Shown here piece by piece: positions 1 to 8,218 of a stretch of 64,000 bases of DNA. Source of the stretch: Nocardia araoensis NBRC 100135 (lineage in GTDB: Bacteria > Actinomycetota > Actinomycetes > Mycobacteriales > Mycobacteriaceae). The notes beneath the pieces were generated by a model. That model was not told the DNA's origin. It saw only the letters and a list, made by a program, of their open reading frames with translations, and did no database searches. The stretch is taken from contig NZ_BAFR01000085.1 of assembly GCF_000308435.1 (NCBI RefSeq), positions 1 to 64,000 on the forward strand. Reading direction: 5' to 3'. Numbering within the stretch: position 1 is the first letter of the stretch; every line of letters begins with the position of its first letter. The translations under genes were made by a program, and so were the position numbers.

Positions 1-2
1 CC

Positions 3-554
3 ATGGGAACCATCGCAGTTCACGAGTTCATCGCCCTCGACGGCGTGTACGAGGATCCGTCCTGGACCTTCGAGTACGGATTCGACCCGAAGATGGGGGA
101 GACCCTCGGGGCGATCACCTCGGCCTCGAAGGCGATCCTGCTGGGCCGCAACACTTTCGAGATGTTCGCACCGGCCTGGTCCACCCGCACCGTCGAGGAC
201 GACCCGGGCGCGCCGTTCTTCAACGACACGACCAAGTACGTCGTCGGTGCGAGCGAGCCGAAGGTGGACTGGGCCAACAGCACCCGTCTCGGCGCCTACG
301 ACCCGGACGTCATCCGCAAACTGAAGGACGAGGTCGACGGCGCCATCTACATCAGCGGCAGCGGCACACTGGTGCGGGCGCTGCTCGCGGACGGCTTGGT
401 AGACGATCTGCACCTGTTCGTCTACCCGATCGCGCTCGGCAAGGGTAAGCGCCTGTGGAGCGACGGCGTCGACGCGACCAAGCTCGCGCTCAAAGAGCAC
501 GAGGTCTACGCCAATGGCGTCGTCCATCTCGCCTACGGCCCGGCCGAGGGCTGA
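3..554 (+). CDS. Dihydrofolate reductase family protein (RibD C-terminal-like)
   Basis: A 183-residue protein of the dihydrofolate reductase / RibD C-terminal superfamily. The N-terminus has the usual strand plus 'LDGV' turn (residues 9-16). A glycine-rich segment around 117-123 (ISGSGTLV) is the nucleotide-binding turn that precedes the 'LLADGLVDDL' helix, and 'PIALGKGKRLW' follows near 141-151. Members are usually NADPH-dependent reductases of unknown substrate; no pathway partner is adjacent. The ATG lies two bases from the window edge, so a slightly longer N-terminus cannot be excluded, although the beginning fits the family. A strong hairpin follows the stop, suggesting a single-gene or operon-end position. 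Confidence 0.88.
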   Translation: MGTIAVHEFIALDGVYEDPSWTFEYGFDPKMGETLGAITSASKAILLGRNTFEMFAPAWSTRTVEDDPGAPFFNDTTKYVVGASEPKVDWANSTRLGAYDPDVIRKLKDEVDGAIYISGSGTLVRALLADGLVDDLHLFVYPIALGKGKRLWSDGVDATKLALKEHEVYANGVVHLAYGPAEG

Positions 555-566
555 CGACAGCCGGAA

Positions 567-588
567 GGGCGGCCCGTCCGGGCCGCCC
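567..588 (+). terminator. Intrinsic-type stem-loop after the reductase gene
   Basis: Perfect 9-bp GC-only stem (GGGCGGCCC / GGGCCGCCC) with a GTCC tetraloop, 12 bases after the stop codon. No U-tract follows, which is common for actinobacterial terminators. Because it lies between convergent genes it may serve both strands. Confidence 0.7.
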
Positions 589-630
589 AGGGTTCCGGTT
601 CGCCGTCGGTACGGCGAGTGGAGCCGGTGG

Positions 631-903
631 TCAACGACCTCCGGTGCAGTAACCCTCGGGGGTGTACTGGCACGGGCGTTCGTTGCGTCCGTTGTATCCA
701 CCGTGGTTGCTGCTCCTGGCCCGCTCGCCCACTCCGGAACCACGCTTGTCGGCGGGGTTGTGCGAGTACCGGTCCGCGGTCGTGGTCACCGTGGGTTCGG
801 GTGCGGCGACTGCCGCCGCCATGGCGACCGCCCCTCCGATCAGCGCCGAGGCCACCACTCGACGCACTGTCACGCGCTTTCTCGTGTTGTGCATTTGTCT
901 CAT
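631..903 (-). CDS. Small secreted protein of unknown function
   Basis: A small protein of 90 residues from the ATG at 903, or 87 from the ATG at 894, which has slightly better upstream spacing. It has a classic export signal: basic n-region (NTRKRVTVRR), hydrophobic stretch VVASALIGGAVAMAAAVAA, then an Ala-rich cleavage region near residues 32-35. The mature part is about 55 residues, hydrophilic, with two cysteines close to the C-terminus (RPCQYTPEGYC) that could form a disulfide. I do not recognise a family. The AT-richer upstream stretch 904-960 can hold its promoter. Small exported proteins of this shape are common in Nocardia, but no function can be assigned. Confidence 0.55.
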   Translation of the reverse strand: MRQMHNTRKRVTVRRVVASALIGGAVAMAAAVAAPEPTVTTTADRYSHNPADKRGSGVGERARSSNHGGYNGRNERPCQYTPEGYCTGGR

Positions 904-1180
904 CCCGTCGATTAACGTGCCGTCATATAACGATACATTGATTAGTGACGCACTAGCTGGAGGGCTTCCCACTGTTGGCAAACATGCCCGCTGGAGGGCT
1001 GTCGGCCCGTTGTCCTGCATGTTCGCGCGGTTCTGGGCGATGACTAACCGCCCCTGTAACGTACCGTTAGTTATGTAACTCACTACTGGTTCGGTGGTGT
1101 CTTCGACGAACACCGGACCCGCGACGCCGGGCGCCATGTCCTCGCGCCGCTGGACGGCGGGCGGTCGCCACGCCGTGGGA

Positions 1181-2161
1181 TCACTCGCCCGGCGGCCGTG
1201 GCCTGTCCGTCTCGCGCGCTCGGCGTTTGTGCTTCCAGCGGTCCGGGTCGGCCTCCAGGGCGGCGCGGTCCCAGCGGCCGAGATCGGCGGCGGCCTCGTA
1301 GGTGGTCTCGAGGAATTCGAGCAGCATGCGTTCCGGGGCCTGTGCGGTGCGAACGGCCTCGTACGGCAGGAGGAACTGGCCGTTCTCCCGGCTGTAGAAG
1401 GCTTCTCGCGGGCCGACGGGGTGGTCGGCGAATCCGGCGGGTTCCGGGTACGCATAGGCGTAGAAGGCGCCCTCCGACCCGCCGCCCGGCCAGAAGCCGG
1501 CACTGCTCAGTTCGTGCGAGTAGCCCTCGACCATGACCCAGTCGCCACAGTTGGGCGCGCCACCCGGGTGTTGTGGAGCCGCGCGGCCGGAGAACCGGGT
1601 GCATGCCAAGTCCATCGCGCCCCAGAAGAAGTGCACCGGGCTCACTTTCCCGATGAAGCGCGCGCGGAATTCGTGCATCACCCGGTCGGCGGCGAGTAGT
1701 TGCCGCCAGAACAAGGTCGCGGCCCCGGCGTCGTAGGAACGATGCTCGTAATCGTCGGCGAACGGGATGGCGGGCTCGACCTCGTTGGGCCTGGCCTGGA
1801 TTCGCACCGGAATCCCGAGTTCATCGAAGGCGGCGAGGGTTTCGCCGTAGAAAGCCGCCACCGGCTTGGGTTCCAGCGCGACCTGCCGGGTCCGGCCGTC
1901 ACTGGACCGGATGTGCAGGCGATGATCGAGGAAGTCGAATTCGACGTCGAAGGATCCCGCCGGGTGCGGGATGGCGGAGGTGGTCAGTCCCCTCGGGCTG
2001 ACGTAGAAGGTGACCTGCCACCAGTGGTTGACCAGCGGAGCGTGCGAGAGCCTGATCTTGCCGACGATCTGCGTCCACATGTGCAGCGTCTCCCGCGTGG
2101 GGGTCCAGTCATCGACGCGCAATGCCGGCCACGGGCCGGAGGTGGCTTCTGTGCCTGTCAC
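1181..2161 (-). CDS. DUF5996 family protein
   Basis: A 326-residue soluble protein of the DUF5996 family. Visible family features are the opening WPALRVDDW...TLHMWTQIVGKIRL (residues about 11-37), a beta-rich middle, and a His/Trp-rich half containing VHFFWGAMDLACTRFSG and the GYSHE turn. I chose the GTG at 2161 because GGAGGT sits six bases upstream; reading could extend to 2206 but that stretch is poor coding sequence. The biochemical role is not known. It stands alone, with the secreted peptide gene in the same direction downstream after a gap of about 280 bases. Confidence 0.85.
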   Translation of the reverse strand: MTGTEATSGPWPALRVDDWTPTRETLHMWTQIVGKIRLSHAPLVNHWWQVTFYVSPRGLTTSAIPHPAGSFDVEFDFLDHRLHIRSSDGRTRQVALEPKPVAAFYGETLAAFDELGIPVRIQARPNEVEPAIPFADDYEHRSYDAGAATLFWRQLLAADRVMHEFRARFIGKVSPVHFFWGAMDLACTRFSGRAAPQHPGGAPNCGDWVMVEGYSHELSSAGFWPGGGSEGAFYAYAYPEPAGFADHPVGPREAFYSRENGQFLLPYEAVRTAQAPERMLLEFLETTYEAAADLGRWDRAALEADPDRWKHKRRARETDRPRPPGE

Positions 2162-2377
2162 TGCCGCACCTCCGTCGTCTCGGGATTCTCGGTGCCAGTG
2201 CCGCATGCGGGCGCCTGCGATAGCTCGGTGCAGCGCTCTTCCTCCGCACCGTACCCGGCCAAAAGGCGTCGGGAGGCCAGAAATGTGTCACCATTGGCAA
2301 CCGTTTGGCAACATTGCGGCTATGGCGTCCGATCGGCTCGATGGCCTAGACGAGACGGCTCGCGGCCGGACGCGGCG

Positions 2378-2554
2378 TCAAGATCGGCGGGGCCAACTGT
2401 CGTGCGGCGACGGCGTGCTCGCCAGCGGCAGCGCGGCGCCCGGCTCGGTCGCCCGCGCTTTCCGGCGGGGATTCGGATCCCACCCCATGGCCGCGGCCGC
2501 ACCGCCGAGCAGAACCACGACGATGGCAACGATCACCACCCACAGCAGTACCAC
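2378..2554 (-). CDS. Small single-pass membrane protein
   Basis: A 58-residue reading frame with a GTG start. The N-terminus is almost entirely hydrophobic (VVLLWVVIVAIVVVLLGG, residues 1-18), followed by a Gly/Ala patch and a hydrophilic, proline-rich tail with basic residues, giving a one-helix membrane anchor. The GTG is preceded by GGAGAA at six to seven bases, a sensible ribosome site, and codon third positions are GC-rich only in this frame. No family is recognised. Similar tiny membrane proteins are often missed in actinobacterial annotation. The overlapping Arg/Ala-rich frames on the same strand look like shadows. Confidence 0.5.
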   Translation of the reverse strand: MVLLWVVIVAIVVVLLGGAAAAMGWDPNPRRKARATEPGAALPLASTPSPHDSWPRRS

Positions 2555-2939
2555 CGCTATTTTCTCCAGTCATCCCCGTCCGCTCCATAAGGCTCGTTAT
2601 CCCTAGGCGGACAATTACTTTCGCGATCGTGAGCATTCTTCACACGCCGCGCGGGCGGCGCGAATCGACGCGCGGATTTCGTGGTGTGCCAGCACGGGCG
2701 CTCATCTAATTTGGGATACGTCCGGTAACGCATAATGGCGCGGCCCATGGTGAGTTCCCGTCCCACCGACCGAGCCGCGGCCGCCGCCTACGCCAATGCC
2801 GTGAAGACCGGCATGCGCACCTCGACACCGCGAGTCCGGCTGGCCCCCGCAGCCCGCGCCTGAGGCGTGCTCTCGCTGGGCGCGCACACCAGACGAGTTC
2901 GCGGTTGCCGCGAGCGGTGAAACGTTCGCGGGGCGGAGC
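2555..2939. other. Intergenic stretch between small membrane gene and lipB
   Basis: About 385 bases without a convincing gene. A 42-codon plus-strand frame (2735-2863, Ala-rich, no ribosome site) is the only candidate and I do not trust it. The AT-richer part near 2605-2640 and 2700-2735 could hold promoters. Confidence 0.4.
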
Positions 2940-3575
2940 TCAACTCGCTTCGAACGCGGTGGCGACGATCGAGCGCACGTGCTCCATGGTGGCCGCACCG
3001 GATTCCCTGGCCACGGAGGTCATGTCGACGTCGGGGAGCCCGCAGGCGACGGCCCAGCGCCAGGGCTCGAGGTCGCCGTTCACATTGAGAGCGAAGCCGT
3101 GGCTGGTGATCCCTCGGCTCTGGCGCATGCCGATGGAGACGATCTTGCGGCCGGTGCGGCGGGTCCACACTCCGGTGAGCAATTCGGAGCCGGGCGGGGT
3201 GTCGCGGCGTTCGGCGGGAACGCCCAACCGGCCGAGTGCCTCGATCAGGCGGAACTCGACCTCGCGGATGTAGTCCACCACCCCTTCGCCGGAATCGAGC
3301 CGGACGATGAGATAGCCGACCAGCTGGCCGGGCCCGTGATAGGTGAGCTGACCCCCTCGGGTCGTCTGCACGACCGGGATGTCGTGGGCCGGGTCCGGCA
3401 GGTGCTCCTGCGGCGTCTTCCGCCCGATGGTGTAGACCGGTGGATGGCTCAGCAGCCACAGCGTGTCCGGCCGCGCGCCGCTGTGGCGTTCTTCGACCAG
3501 CTGCCCCATGCGGTCCATGGCCTTGTCGTAGTCGACGAGGTCGTCCTGCATCAGGGTCAACTGCCGGGCACGCAT
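2940..3575 (-). CDS. lipB: Lipoyl(octanoyl) transferase LipB
   Basis: Octanoyl-[acyl carrier protein]:protein N-octanoyltransferase, the first step of endogenous lipoate synthesis, moving octanoate from ACP to the lysine of lipoyl domains. The 211-residue length is normal. The signature RGGQLTYHGPG lies at 73-83, the predicted catalytic lysine is K144 (GRKIVSIGM) and the catalytic cysteine is C178 (ACGLPDVDMTS). The ATG at 3575 fits family starts; the frame continues open upstream but that part overlaps the next gene out of register. lipA, often adjacent in related genomes, is not next to it here. Confidence 0.96.
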   Translation of the reverse strand: MRARQLTLMQDDLVDYDKAMDRMGQLVEERHSGARPDTLWLLSHPPVYTIGRKTPQEHLPDPAHDIPVVQTTRGGQLTYHGPGQLVGYLIVRLDSGEGVVDYIREVEFRLIEALGRLGVPAERRDTPPGSELLTGVWTRRTGRKIVSIGMRQSRGITSHGFALNVNGDLEPWRWAVACGLPDVDMTSVARESGAATMEHVRSIVATAFEAS

Positions 3576-3622
3576 ACTCCGACGATATCGCTCGACGGCC
3601 CCCGCGCGACGCCGCAGGGCGA

Positions 3623-4069
3623 CTAGGACGTGGCGAGCCGACGCCGGCGTTCGACGGCGAGCGGCAGCACCAGCATGTACAGGCCGGAGAACAGCAGCAG
3701 GGCGAGCGGCAGCAGCGGCAGGTAGGACACCCAGACGATCGGCTCCTGCTGTGCCAAGGCGACGAAAGTGGCCAGAACGGTGGCGACGAAACCGATGCCC
3801 GACCAGCGATGCAGTTGCCTGACCCGCGGTGCCGACGTGACCTGCCGCGGCGAGGTGGTCCCGGCCGCCCTGGCGCGCCGCCTGGCGGTCCAGGACGACC
3901 CGAACACGCCGAGACCGGAGAAGAGCAGCAAGGCGAGCGGGGGCAACGGCACATAGGAGACCCAGACGGGGCCCCCGAGCGCCAATGCGACGACCGTGAC
4001 GACGATGGTCGCCGTGAAGATGACGGCCAGCCACCGGTGCGTCTGCCGAACCCTTCTGTCCCAGTCCAT
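3623..4069 (-). CDS. Small membrane protein with internal duplication
   Basis: A 148-residue membrane protein with four predicted helices arranged as two copies of the same module. Copy one (about 3-53) and copy two (about 82-130) both read basic 'RVRQ.HRW', a helix, 'VWVSY.PL', then 'PLALLLFSGL'. The two halves are joined by an Arg/Ala-rich cytoplasmic linker. The ATG at 4069 has an excellent GGAGG six to seven bases upstream. The layout resembles two-helix haem-binding or PepSY-like membrane modules (the single His next to Trp in each copy is suggestive), but no haem-ligand pair is evident and the function is unknown. It lies 47 bases upstream of lipB in the same direction, so co-transcription is possible. 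Confidence 0.72.
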   Translation of the reverse strand: MDWDRRVRQTHRWLAVIFTATIVVTVVALALGGPVWVSYVPLPPLALLLFSGLGVFGSSWTARRRARAAGTTSPRQVTSAPRVRQLHRWSGIGFVATVLATFVALAQQEPIVWVSYLPLLPLALLLFSGLYMLVLPLAVERRRRLATS

Positions 4070-4208
4070 GAGTCCTCCTCTGTGTGTGAACGGCTCGCGG
4101 CCCAACGCTAACCGCGGCCCGCTGACCAGCGCTTCTCGATTCCTGATCGTTCCACTCCGCACCCGGTGCGTCCGGGTGAGAGGTTGACGGTCACCCGCGG
4201 GCGAGGTT

Positions 4209-4228
4209 ATGCATGATGCATGCATGAT
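4209..4228. promoter_or_regulatory. TGCAT/ATGCA operator at the MarR gene start
   Basis: The sequence TGCATGATGCATGCATGA contains a TGCAT-G-ATGCA inverted repeat and a third overlapping ATGCAT copy, covering the start codon of the MarR gene (ATG at 4220). This is a plausible autoregulatory operator; binding is inferred. Confidence 0.5.
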
Positions 4229-4738
4229 ATTCGGCTGGTGAACCTGCTCGGAGCGGCGGCGCTCGCGATCAGCGATGTGATGCTCGCCGGGGTGCACGCC
4301 GCCGGTGCGGTGAGCGGCAGTGGCGCGAGCGCGTTGGTGACGCTCGTGGAATCGCCGGGCATCAGCGTGACCGAACTGGGCAGACGTGTGGGGTTGAGTC
4401 AATCCGCGGCTGTTCGCATGGTCGACTCGCTCGAGGCCGCCGGACTGGTCCGCCGCTCTCCCGGCGCTGGACGGCAGGTGAGCGTGAGTTCGACGTCGTC
4501 CGGCCGGGAAACCGCGGACCGAATCCTCGCCGCTCGCGCGCGGCCGTTGGCCGCGCTGGTATCCGCACTCGACGAGGCGGAGCGCGAGACTTTGACGGGA
4601 CTGTTGGAGAAGCTGCTGCCCCGGCTGTACGGCGAGATCGGCGATTCGAATGTGCTGTGCAGGCTGTGCGACCGTGTCGGCTGCACGCGATCCGCGCTGT
4701 GTCCGGTGGGGCAGGCCGAGCGAGACCGGCGGGCTTGA
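4220..4738 (+). CDS. MarR family transcriptional regulator with C-terminal cysteine cluster
   Basis: A 172-residue winged-helix regulator. The recognition helix region is ISVTELGRRVGLSQSAAVRMVDSLEAAGLV (about 48-77) and the wing is the following RRSPGAGRQVSVS. The C-terminus carries four cysteines in LCRLCDRVGCTRSALCPVG (about 145-163), which looks like a metal- or redox-sensing site. Two bases separate its stop from the downstream EamA-type transporter gene, so regulator and exporter form one operon and probably answer to the same signal. The inverted repeat at the start codon suggests autorepression. The ligand is unknown. Confidence 0.88.
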   Translation: MHDIRLVNLLGAAALAISDVMLAGVHAAGAVSGSGASALVTLVESPGISVTELGRRVGLSQSAAVRMVDSLEAAGLVRRSPGAGRQVSVSSTSSGRETADRILAARARPLAALVSALDEAERETLTGLLEKLLPRLYGEIGDSNVLCRLCDRVGCTRSALCPVGQAERDRRA

Positions 4739-4740
4739 TC

Positions 4741-5592
4741 ATGGGAACGCTGCTGGCGCTGATGTCCGCGTTGAGCTACGGTCTGTCGGATTTCTGGGGT
4801 GGAATCGCCTCTCGGCGAGTCGGATTCGAGCGGGCCGCGCTGCTCGGCCAGTTGGGCGGGCTCGCCGTCACCGCTCTCGCCGGCCCCTTGGTCGCCCACA
4901 CCGGGCCTCATCCCGCCGATCTCGGTTGGGGAGCGCTGTCCGGAGTGGGCACCGGTATCGCGATGACCTTCCTGTTTCGCGGAATCAGCCGCGGCGCGAT
5001 GTCCGTGGTCGTGCCGATCAGCGCCGTGGGCGGTGCCGCGCTGCCGGTTCTGCTGGGCACCGCCGTGCTCGGTGAGCAGCCGACGGCATCGGCATGGGCC
5101 GGTATCGCGCTGGCTGTGCCCGCGCTCTGGCTGGTCGCGGGCGGTGCGACCGGCGCGGGCCCGAATACCCGGGCCGCCGTCGGCGACGGACTGATAGCCG
5201 GTGTCGGCATCGCCGTGCAGTACCTCGCGCTGGCTCGGGCCGCCCCGGCCTCCGGTATATGGCCGGTGGCGGCGGGCCGCGCGGCGGCCGTCGTACTCGT
5301 CGCCCTGGTCGCATGGACGCTGGCATCCGGATCGAGAGATGCCGCGCCGGACCGGAGACATCGGGCCGATCTCACGGCCGTGCTCTCCGGCGTCCTCGCC
5401 GCCGCCGCGCTCGTGTCCTATCTCCTCGCCACACGGACCGAGTCTCTGACAGTGGCAGTCGTGTTGTCCTCGCTCTACCCGATCGTCCCCGTGGTACTGG
5501 GCGTGACCGCGCTGCGGGAGCGTTTGCACAGCAGCCAGATCGTCGGCTTGGTCGCCGCCTTGGTCGGCAGCACTGTCATCGCCACATCGTGA
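4741..5592 (+). CDS. EamA/DMT family transporter
   Basis: A 283-residue integral membrane protein of the drug/metabolite transporter superfamily, with about ten hydrophobic helices in two homologous EamA halves (roughly 1-135 and 150-283). The Gly-rich helix ends 'GAMSVVVPISAVGGAALPVLLG' and 'TVAVVLSSLYPIVPVVLGVTALRERL' are the family signature positions at the end of each half. It probably exports a small metabolite. The ATG at 4741 follows the MarR stop by two bases, so translation is likely coupled. Substrate cannot be inferred beyond the co-regulation with the Cys-cluster MarR protein. Confidence 0.9.
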   Translation: MGTLLALMSALSYGLSDFWGGIASRRVGFERAALLGQLGGLAVTALAGPLVAHTGPHPADLGWGALSGVGTGIAMTFLFRGISRGAMSVVVPISAVGGAALPVLLGTAVLGEQPTASAWAGIALAVPALWLVAGGATGAGPNTRAAVGDGLIAGVGIAVQYLALARAAPASGIWPVAAGRAAAVVLVALVAWTLASGSRDAAPDRRHRADLTAVLSGVLAAAALVSYLLATRTESLTVAVVLSSLYPIVPVVLGVTALRERLHSSQIVGLVAALVGSTVIATS

Positions 5593-5712
5593 CGACGAAA
5601 CCGCGACGGAGCGGATACCGTCCTGGATGTGTGCCATCGCGGAGTCTGCCCCAGGGCCATCCGGCGCTGCCGACGCGAGACCGCGTCGCGCCGCGGAGTT
5701 CCGGCGGCGGGG

Positions 5713-6996
5713 TCACGCCGGATCGGCCCGCAGTATCGCCGATCCGTACCAGTGGCAGATGAGCAGTGCGAGTTCGACGTCGAGTCGGTCTTCGGCGATG
5801 GGCCTGCCGCGTCGCGAAACCGCCCGGCCCACGCGGTATTTCACCGAGTTGGAGTGGAGGTCGAGTTCCGCGGAGGCTGCCTTGTAGCTCGATCCGGCGC
5901 GGAGGAAGACCTGGAGCGTGTCGCGCAGCCGTGCGTCGTTGTCGGTGTCGGAGGCCAGATCGCCGAGCACGTCGCCGACCCACTCCCGGACTTCCACGAT
6001 GCTGTCACCGAGTAGAGCCGCCACCGATAAACCGGGGTCATCGGCCGCGACCACGCGGTGTTCGGTGTCCGTCCGCGCCAGCGCGACCGTACGCGCGTCC
6101 TGGGCCAGGCGGTGCGAGCGGCGGAACCCGGACAGTCCGGGGGCCATCGTGCCGATCGCCACGCTCGGGCCGTCGCGTTGCGCGTTCGCGAAACCGCGCA
6201 CGTCGGCGACGGCATCGGGGCGCGCCGAACGGTAGGGCAGCCACGCCCAGGCGCTGAGTTGATCGTCGGCGACGAACAGCGGGGTCCCTGAGGTTTCCGC
6301 CGTCTCGGCTGATCCACGGACGAACCGTTGCAGCTCGCTCAGTTCGTCGCCGTGGCCGCCGGTATCGGGATACCAGACGATGAGCGCCAGATGATGCCAG
6401 CGCAGCGGATAACGGATCTGCTCGGTGGCGCTGTCGACGTCGACGAACGTCTTGCCCGTCAGCAGCTCGCGCACACAGAGCGCGCGCACGCTGTTGCGGG
6501 TGTCCAACCACTGCTCGCGCTCTCCCTCGTAGACCGCGACGACTTCCTGGATCACTTGGTCGAGGTAGCTGAACAGCCGGGTGGCGATGGCCCGGCCGAC
6601 GACGAATCGGTCGACCGGCGCGACATCGGCGGCCTGCAGTTCGGCGAAGACCAGTTCGGTCGCCCGCCGTTGTCCGAGGTGGTAGGCGCGCACCAGGGCG
6701 TTGAGCGGGACGCCGCGCTGGGCCAGACGCCTGGTGTACTCGGTGGCCGCCGAAGGAAGGTGGGTGCGCGCGGCGGGGATGTCGTGGCGCAGCGCGTGCA
6801 GCATGGTGGCGACATTGCCCTGCACGCTGGCCCCGAGCAGTTCGACGGTGTGCACCTCCGCGCGCAGTTCGGGTATCTCTTCCTCGAGCGCGCTGCGGAT
6901 GCTCGCGCTGATATCCGTCACCCGCTCGTTCATGCGGGCGGCGATCGTCGCGACACAGCGGTCGACCTCGGCTTCATTGCGACGAGAACTCGTCAC
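5713..6996 (-). CDS. PucR family helix-turn-helix regulator
   Basis: A 427-residue PucR/CdaR-type activator. The first 150 residues form the helical RsbR-like sensor found in actinobacterial members, the centre (about 165-300) is the GGDEF-like degenerate domain (LTGKTFV...LRWHHLALIVWYPD), and the last 60 residues are the PucR HTH (LRDTLQVFLRAGSSYKAASAELDLHSNSVKYRVGRA). The GTG at 6996 was chosen over the TTG at 6999. It has no Shine-Dalgarno site, but a TAATAC-like -10 box ends nine bases upstream, so it may be leaderless. It is divergent from the truncated adenylating enzyme gene, a common arrangement for regulator and target. Confidence 0.9.
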   Translation of the reverse strand: MTSSRRNEAEVDRCVATIAARMNERVTDISASIRSALEEEIPELRAEVHTVELLGASVQGNVATMLHALRHDIPAARTHLPSAATEYTRRLAQRGVPLNALVRAYHLGQRRATELVFAELQAADVAPVDRFVVGRAIATRLFSYLDQVIQEVVAVYEGEREQWLDTRNSVRALCVRELLTGKTFVDVDSATEQIRYPLRWHHLALIVWYPDTGGHGDELSELQRFVRGSAETAETSGTPLFVADDQLSAWAWLPYRSARPDAVADVRGFANAQRDGPSVAIGTMAPGLSGFRRSHRLAQDARTVALARTDTEHRVVAADDPGLSVAALLGDSIVEVREWVGDVLGDLASDTDNDARLRDTLQVFLRAGSSYKAASAELDLHSNSVKYRVGRAVSRRGRPIAEDRLDVELALLICHWYGSAILRADPA

Positions 6997-7164
6997 CAAC
7001 CGATCGTATTACCCCGCCGTGAGCGCGGCGATGGATCCCGCCGGTCGATATTGTCTTCCGGCGACAAGGCGGGCGACGAATTTGATCGTTGCACGACGGT
7101 GGCGGCCCGGGCTGTGCTCCCTACCGTTGTCATCGAACAACTACGCCGCTGCTGAGGACATCAC

Positions 7165-8088
7165 ATGACCCTTTCCACTCTTCCGGACCGCCGCGCGGTA
7201 GCCGCCCCGCGTCAACCGGCCCTTGCCGCCGACGGCGCCGAACTGGACAACAGCGAGTTCCTGTCTTCCGTCCAGCGTGCCGCGGCCTGCCTGCGCGCCG
7301 CTGGCGTCACGACCGGTGACGTCGTCGCGACCATGCTGCCCGGCGCCGTCGACCTGGTGGTCTCGCTGTTCGCGATCTGGCGCCTGGGCGCCACGGCCGC
7401 CGTGATCGACCCCACGGCCTCTGGTGAGGAGGCGAGTCGGCAGATATCCGACGCCGATCCCAAGGCGCTCATCGGCACCGAGCGCCCGGCCGCGATCTCC
7501 CCATCGGTCCGGGTGATCCCGCCCGCCGCGGCGCTGGACGCCTGGGAACGCGACCGCGCCCCCGCCGTGCGGCCCGGCGGGGAGACACTGGCGCTGATCA
7601 GCTACGGCGGCGGCAACCGGGCGTTGCTGGACCACCGGAACCTGGAGGCCATGTGCCGATTGGTGATCACGGTCTTCGCCCTCACCGATCGCGACCACGG
7701 CCTGTCGACGTTGCCGATGCGGCAGCTGTGCGGCATCCTGCTCGGCGCCCTGTCGCCGTTGGTGGCCGGAGGTCGCGTCACCATGGCGGGCCCGCTCGAC
7801 CCGGAGTCGTTCCTGGAACGGATCGAGCGAATCCGGCCCACCTACGCGTCGGCGGTCCCGAGCCTGTACGCGGCGCTGTCGGATCTGCCGGGCCGGACGC
7901 GGCCGGACACCTCGTCGGTGCGGTTCGCCCTGTGCTGCTCGGCGCCGGCGGGAACCGAACTGCGCACCGAGTTCGAACACCGCTATGGGATACCCATCGT
8001 CAATGGATACGGGCTGCGAGAGGTGATCGCGCGAGCACACGCGGTCCGTTCACCGGCATCCGAACCGAGCACGTCCGTCGCGTCCTGA
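7165..8088 (+). CDS. Truncated AMP-binding (acyl-CoA synthetase-like) protein
   Basis: A 307-residue protein matching the N-terminal domain of ANL adenylating enzymes. It shows an early 'AACLRAAGVTTGDVVATMLPG' segment (about 32-52), the adenine-pocket region, a 'SAVPSLYAALSD' helix, and the A5-like 'PIVNGYGL' near 273-280. The protein then runs into 'REVIARAHAV' and stops, so the whole ATP-lid/C-terminal domain (normally about 200 more residues) is absent. The P-loop, usually rich in Ser/Thr-Gly, is the unusual ISYGGGNRALL at about 148-158. A GAGGAC ribosome site precedes the ATG. It may be a degenerate enzyme, a ligand-binding relic or a pseudogene; classical ligase activity is unlikely. Confidence 0.7.
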   Translation: MTLSTLPDRRAVAAPRQPALAADGAELDNSEFLSSVQRAAACLRAAGVTTGDVVATMLPGAVDLVVSLFAIWRLGATAAVIDPTASGEEASRQISDADPKALIGTERPAAISPSVRVIPPAAALDAWERDRAPAVRPGGETLALISYGGGNRALLDHRNLEAMCRLVITVFALTDRDHGLSTLPMRQLCGILLGALSPLVAGGRVTMAGPLDPESFLERIERIRPTYASAVPSLYAALSDLPGRTRPDTSSVRFALCCSAPAGTELRTEFEHRYGIPIVNGYGLREVIARAHAVRSPASEPSTSVAS

Positions 8089-8218
8089 CCGGACTGCGGG
8101 TGCGCAGTCGATCGCATCGCAGGGCCGATGGCGTTCTGCGGGACTCTTCTCTGGGCTGCCCGCTCGACGCGGTACATGCAGTCCGTGCCGGCCTCGCCCC
8201 CTGGGCGAATCCCAGCGC

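Noticed and set aside
956..1003. Direct repeat GCTGGAGGGCT occurring twice 33 bases apart
   Set aside because: Only two short copies, no flanking signals; probably chance or a minor duplication in intergenic DNA.
2735..2863. 42-codon Ala-rich plus-strand frame upstream of lipB
   Set aside because: No ribosome site, no conserved-looking motif, and short enough to occur by chance in high-GC DNA.
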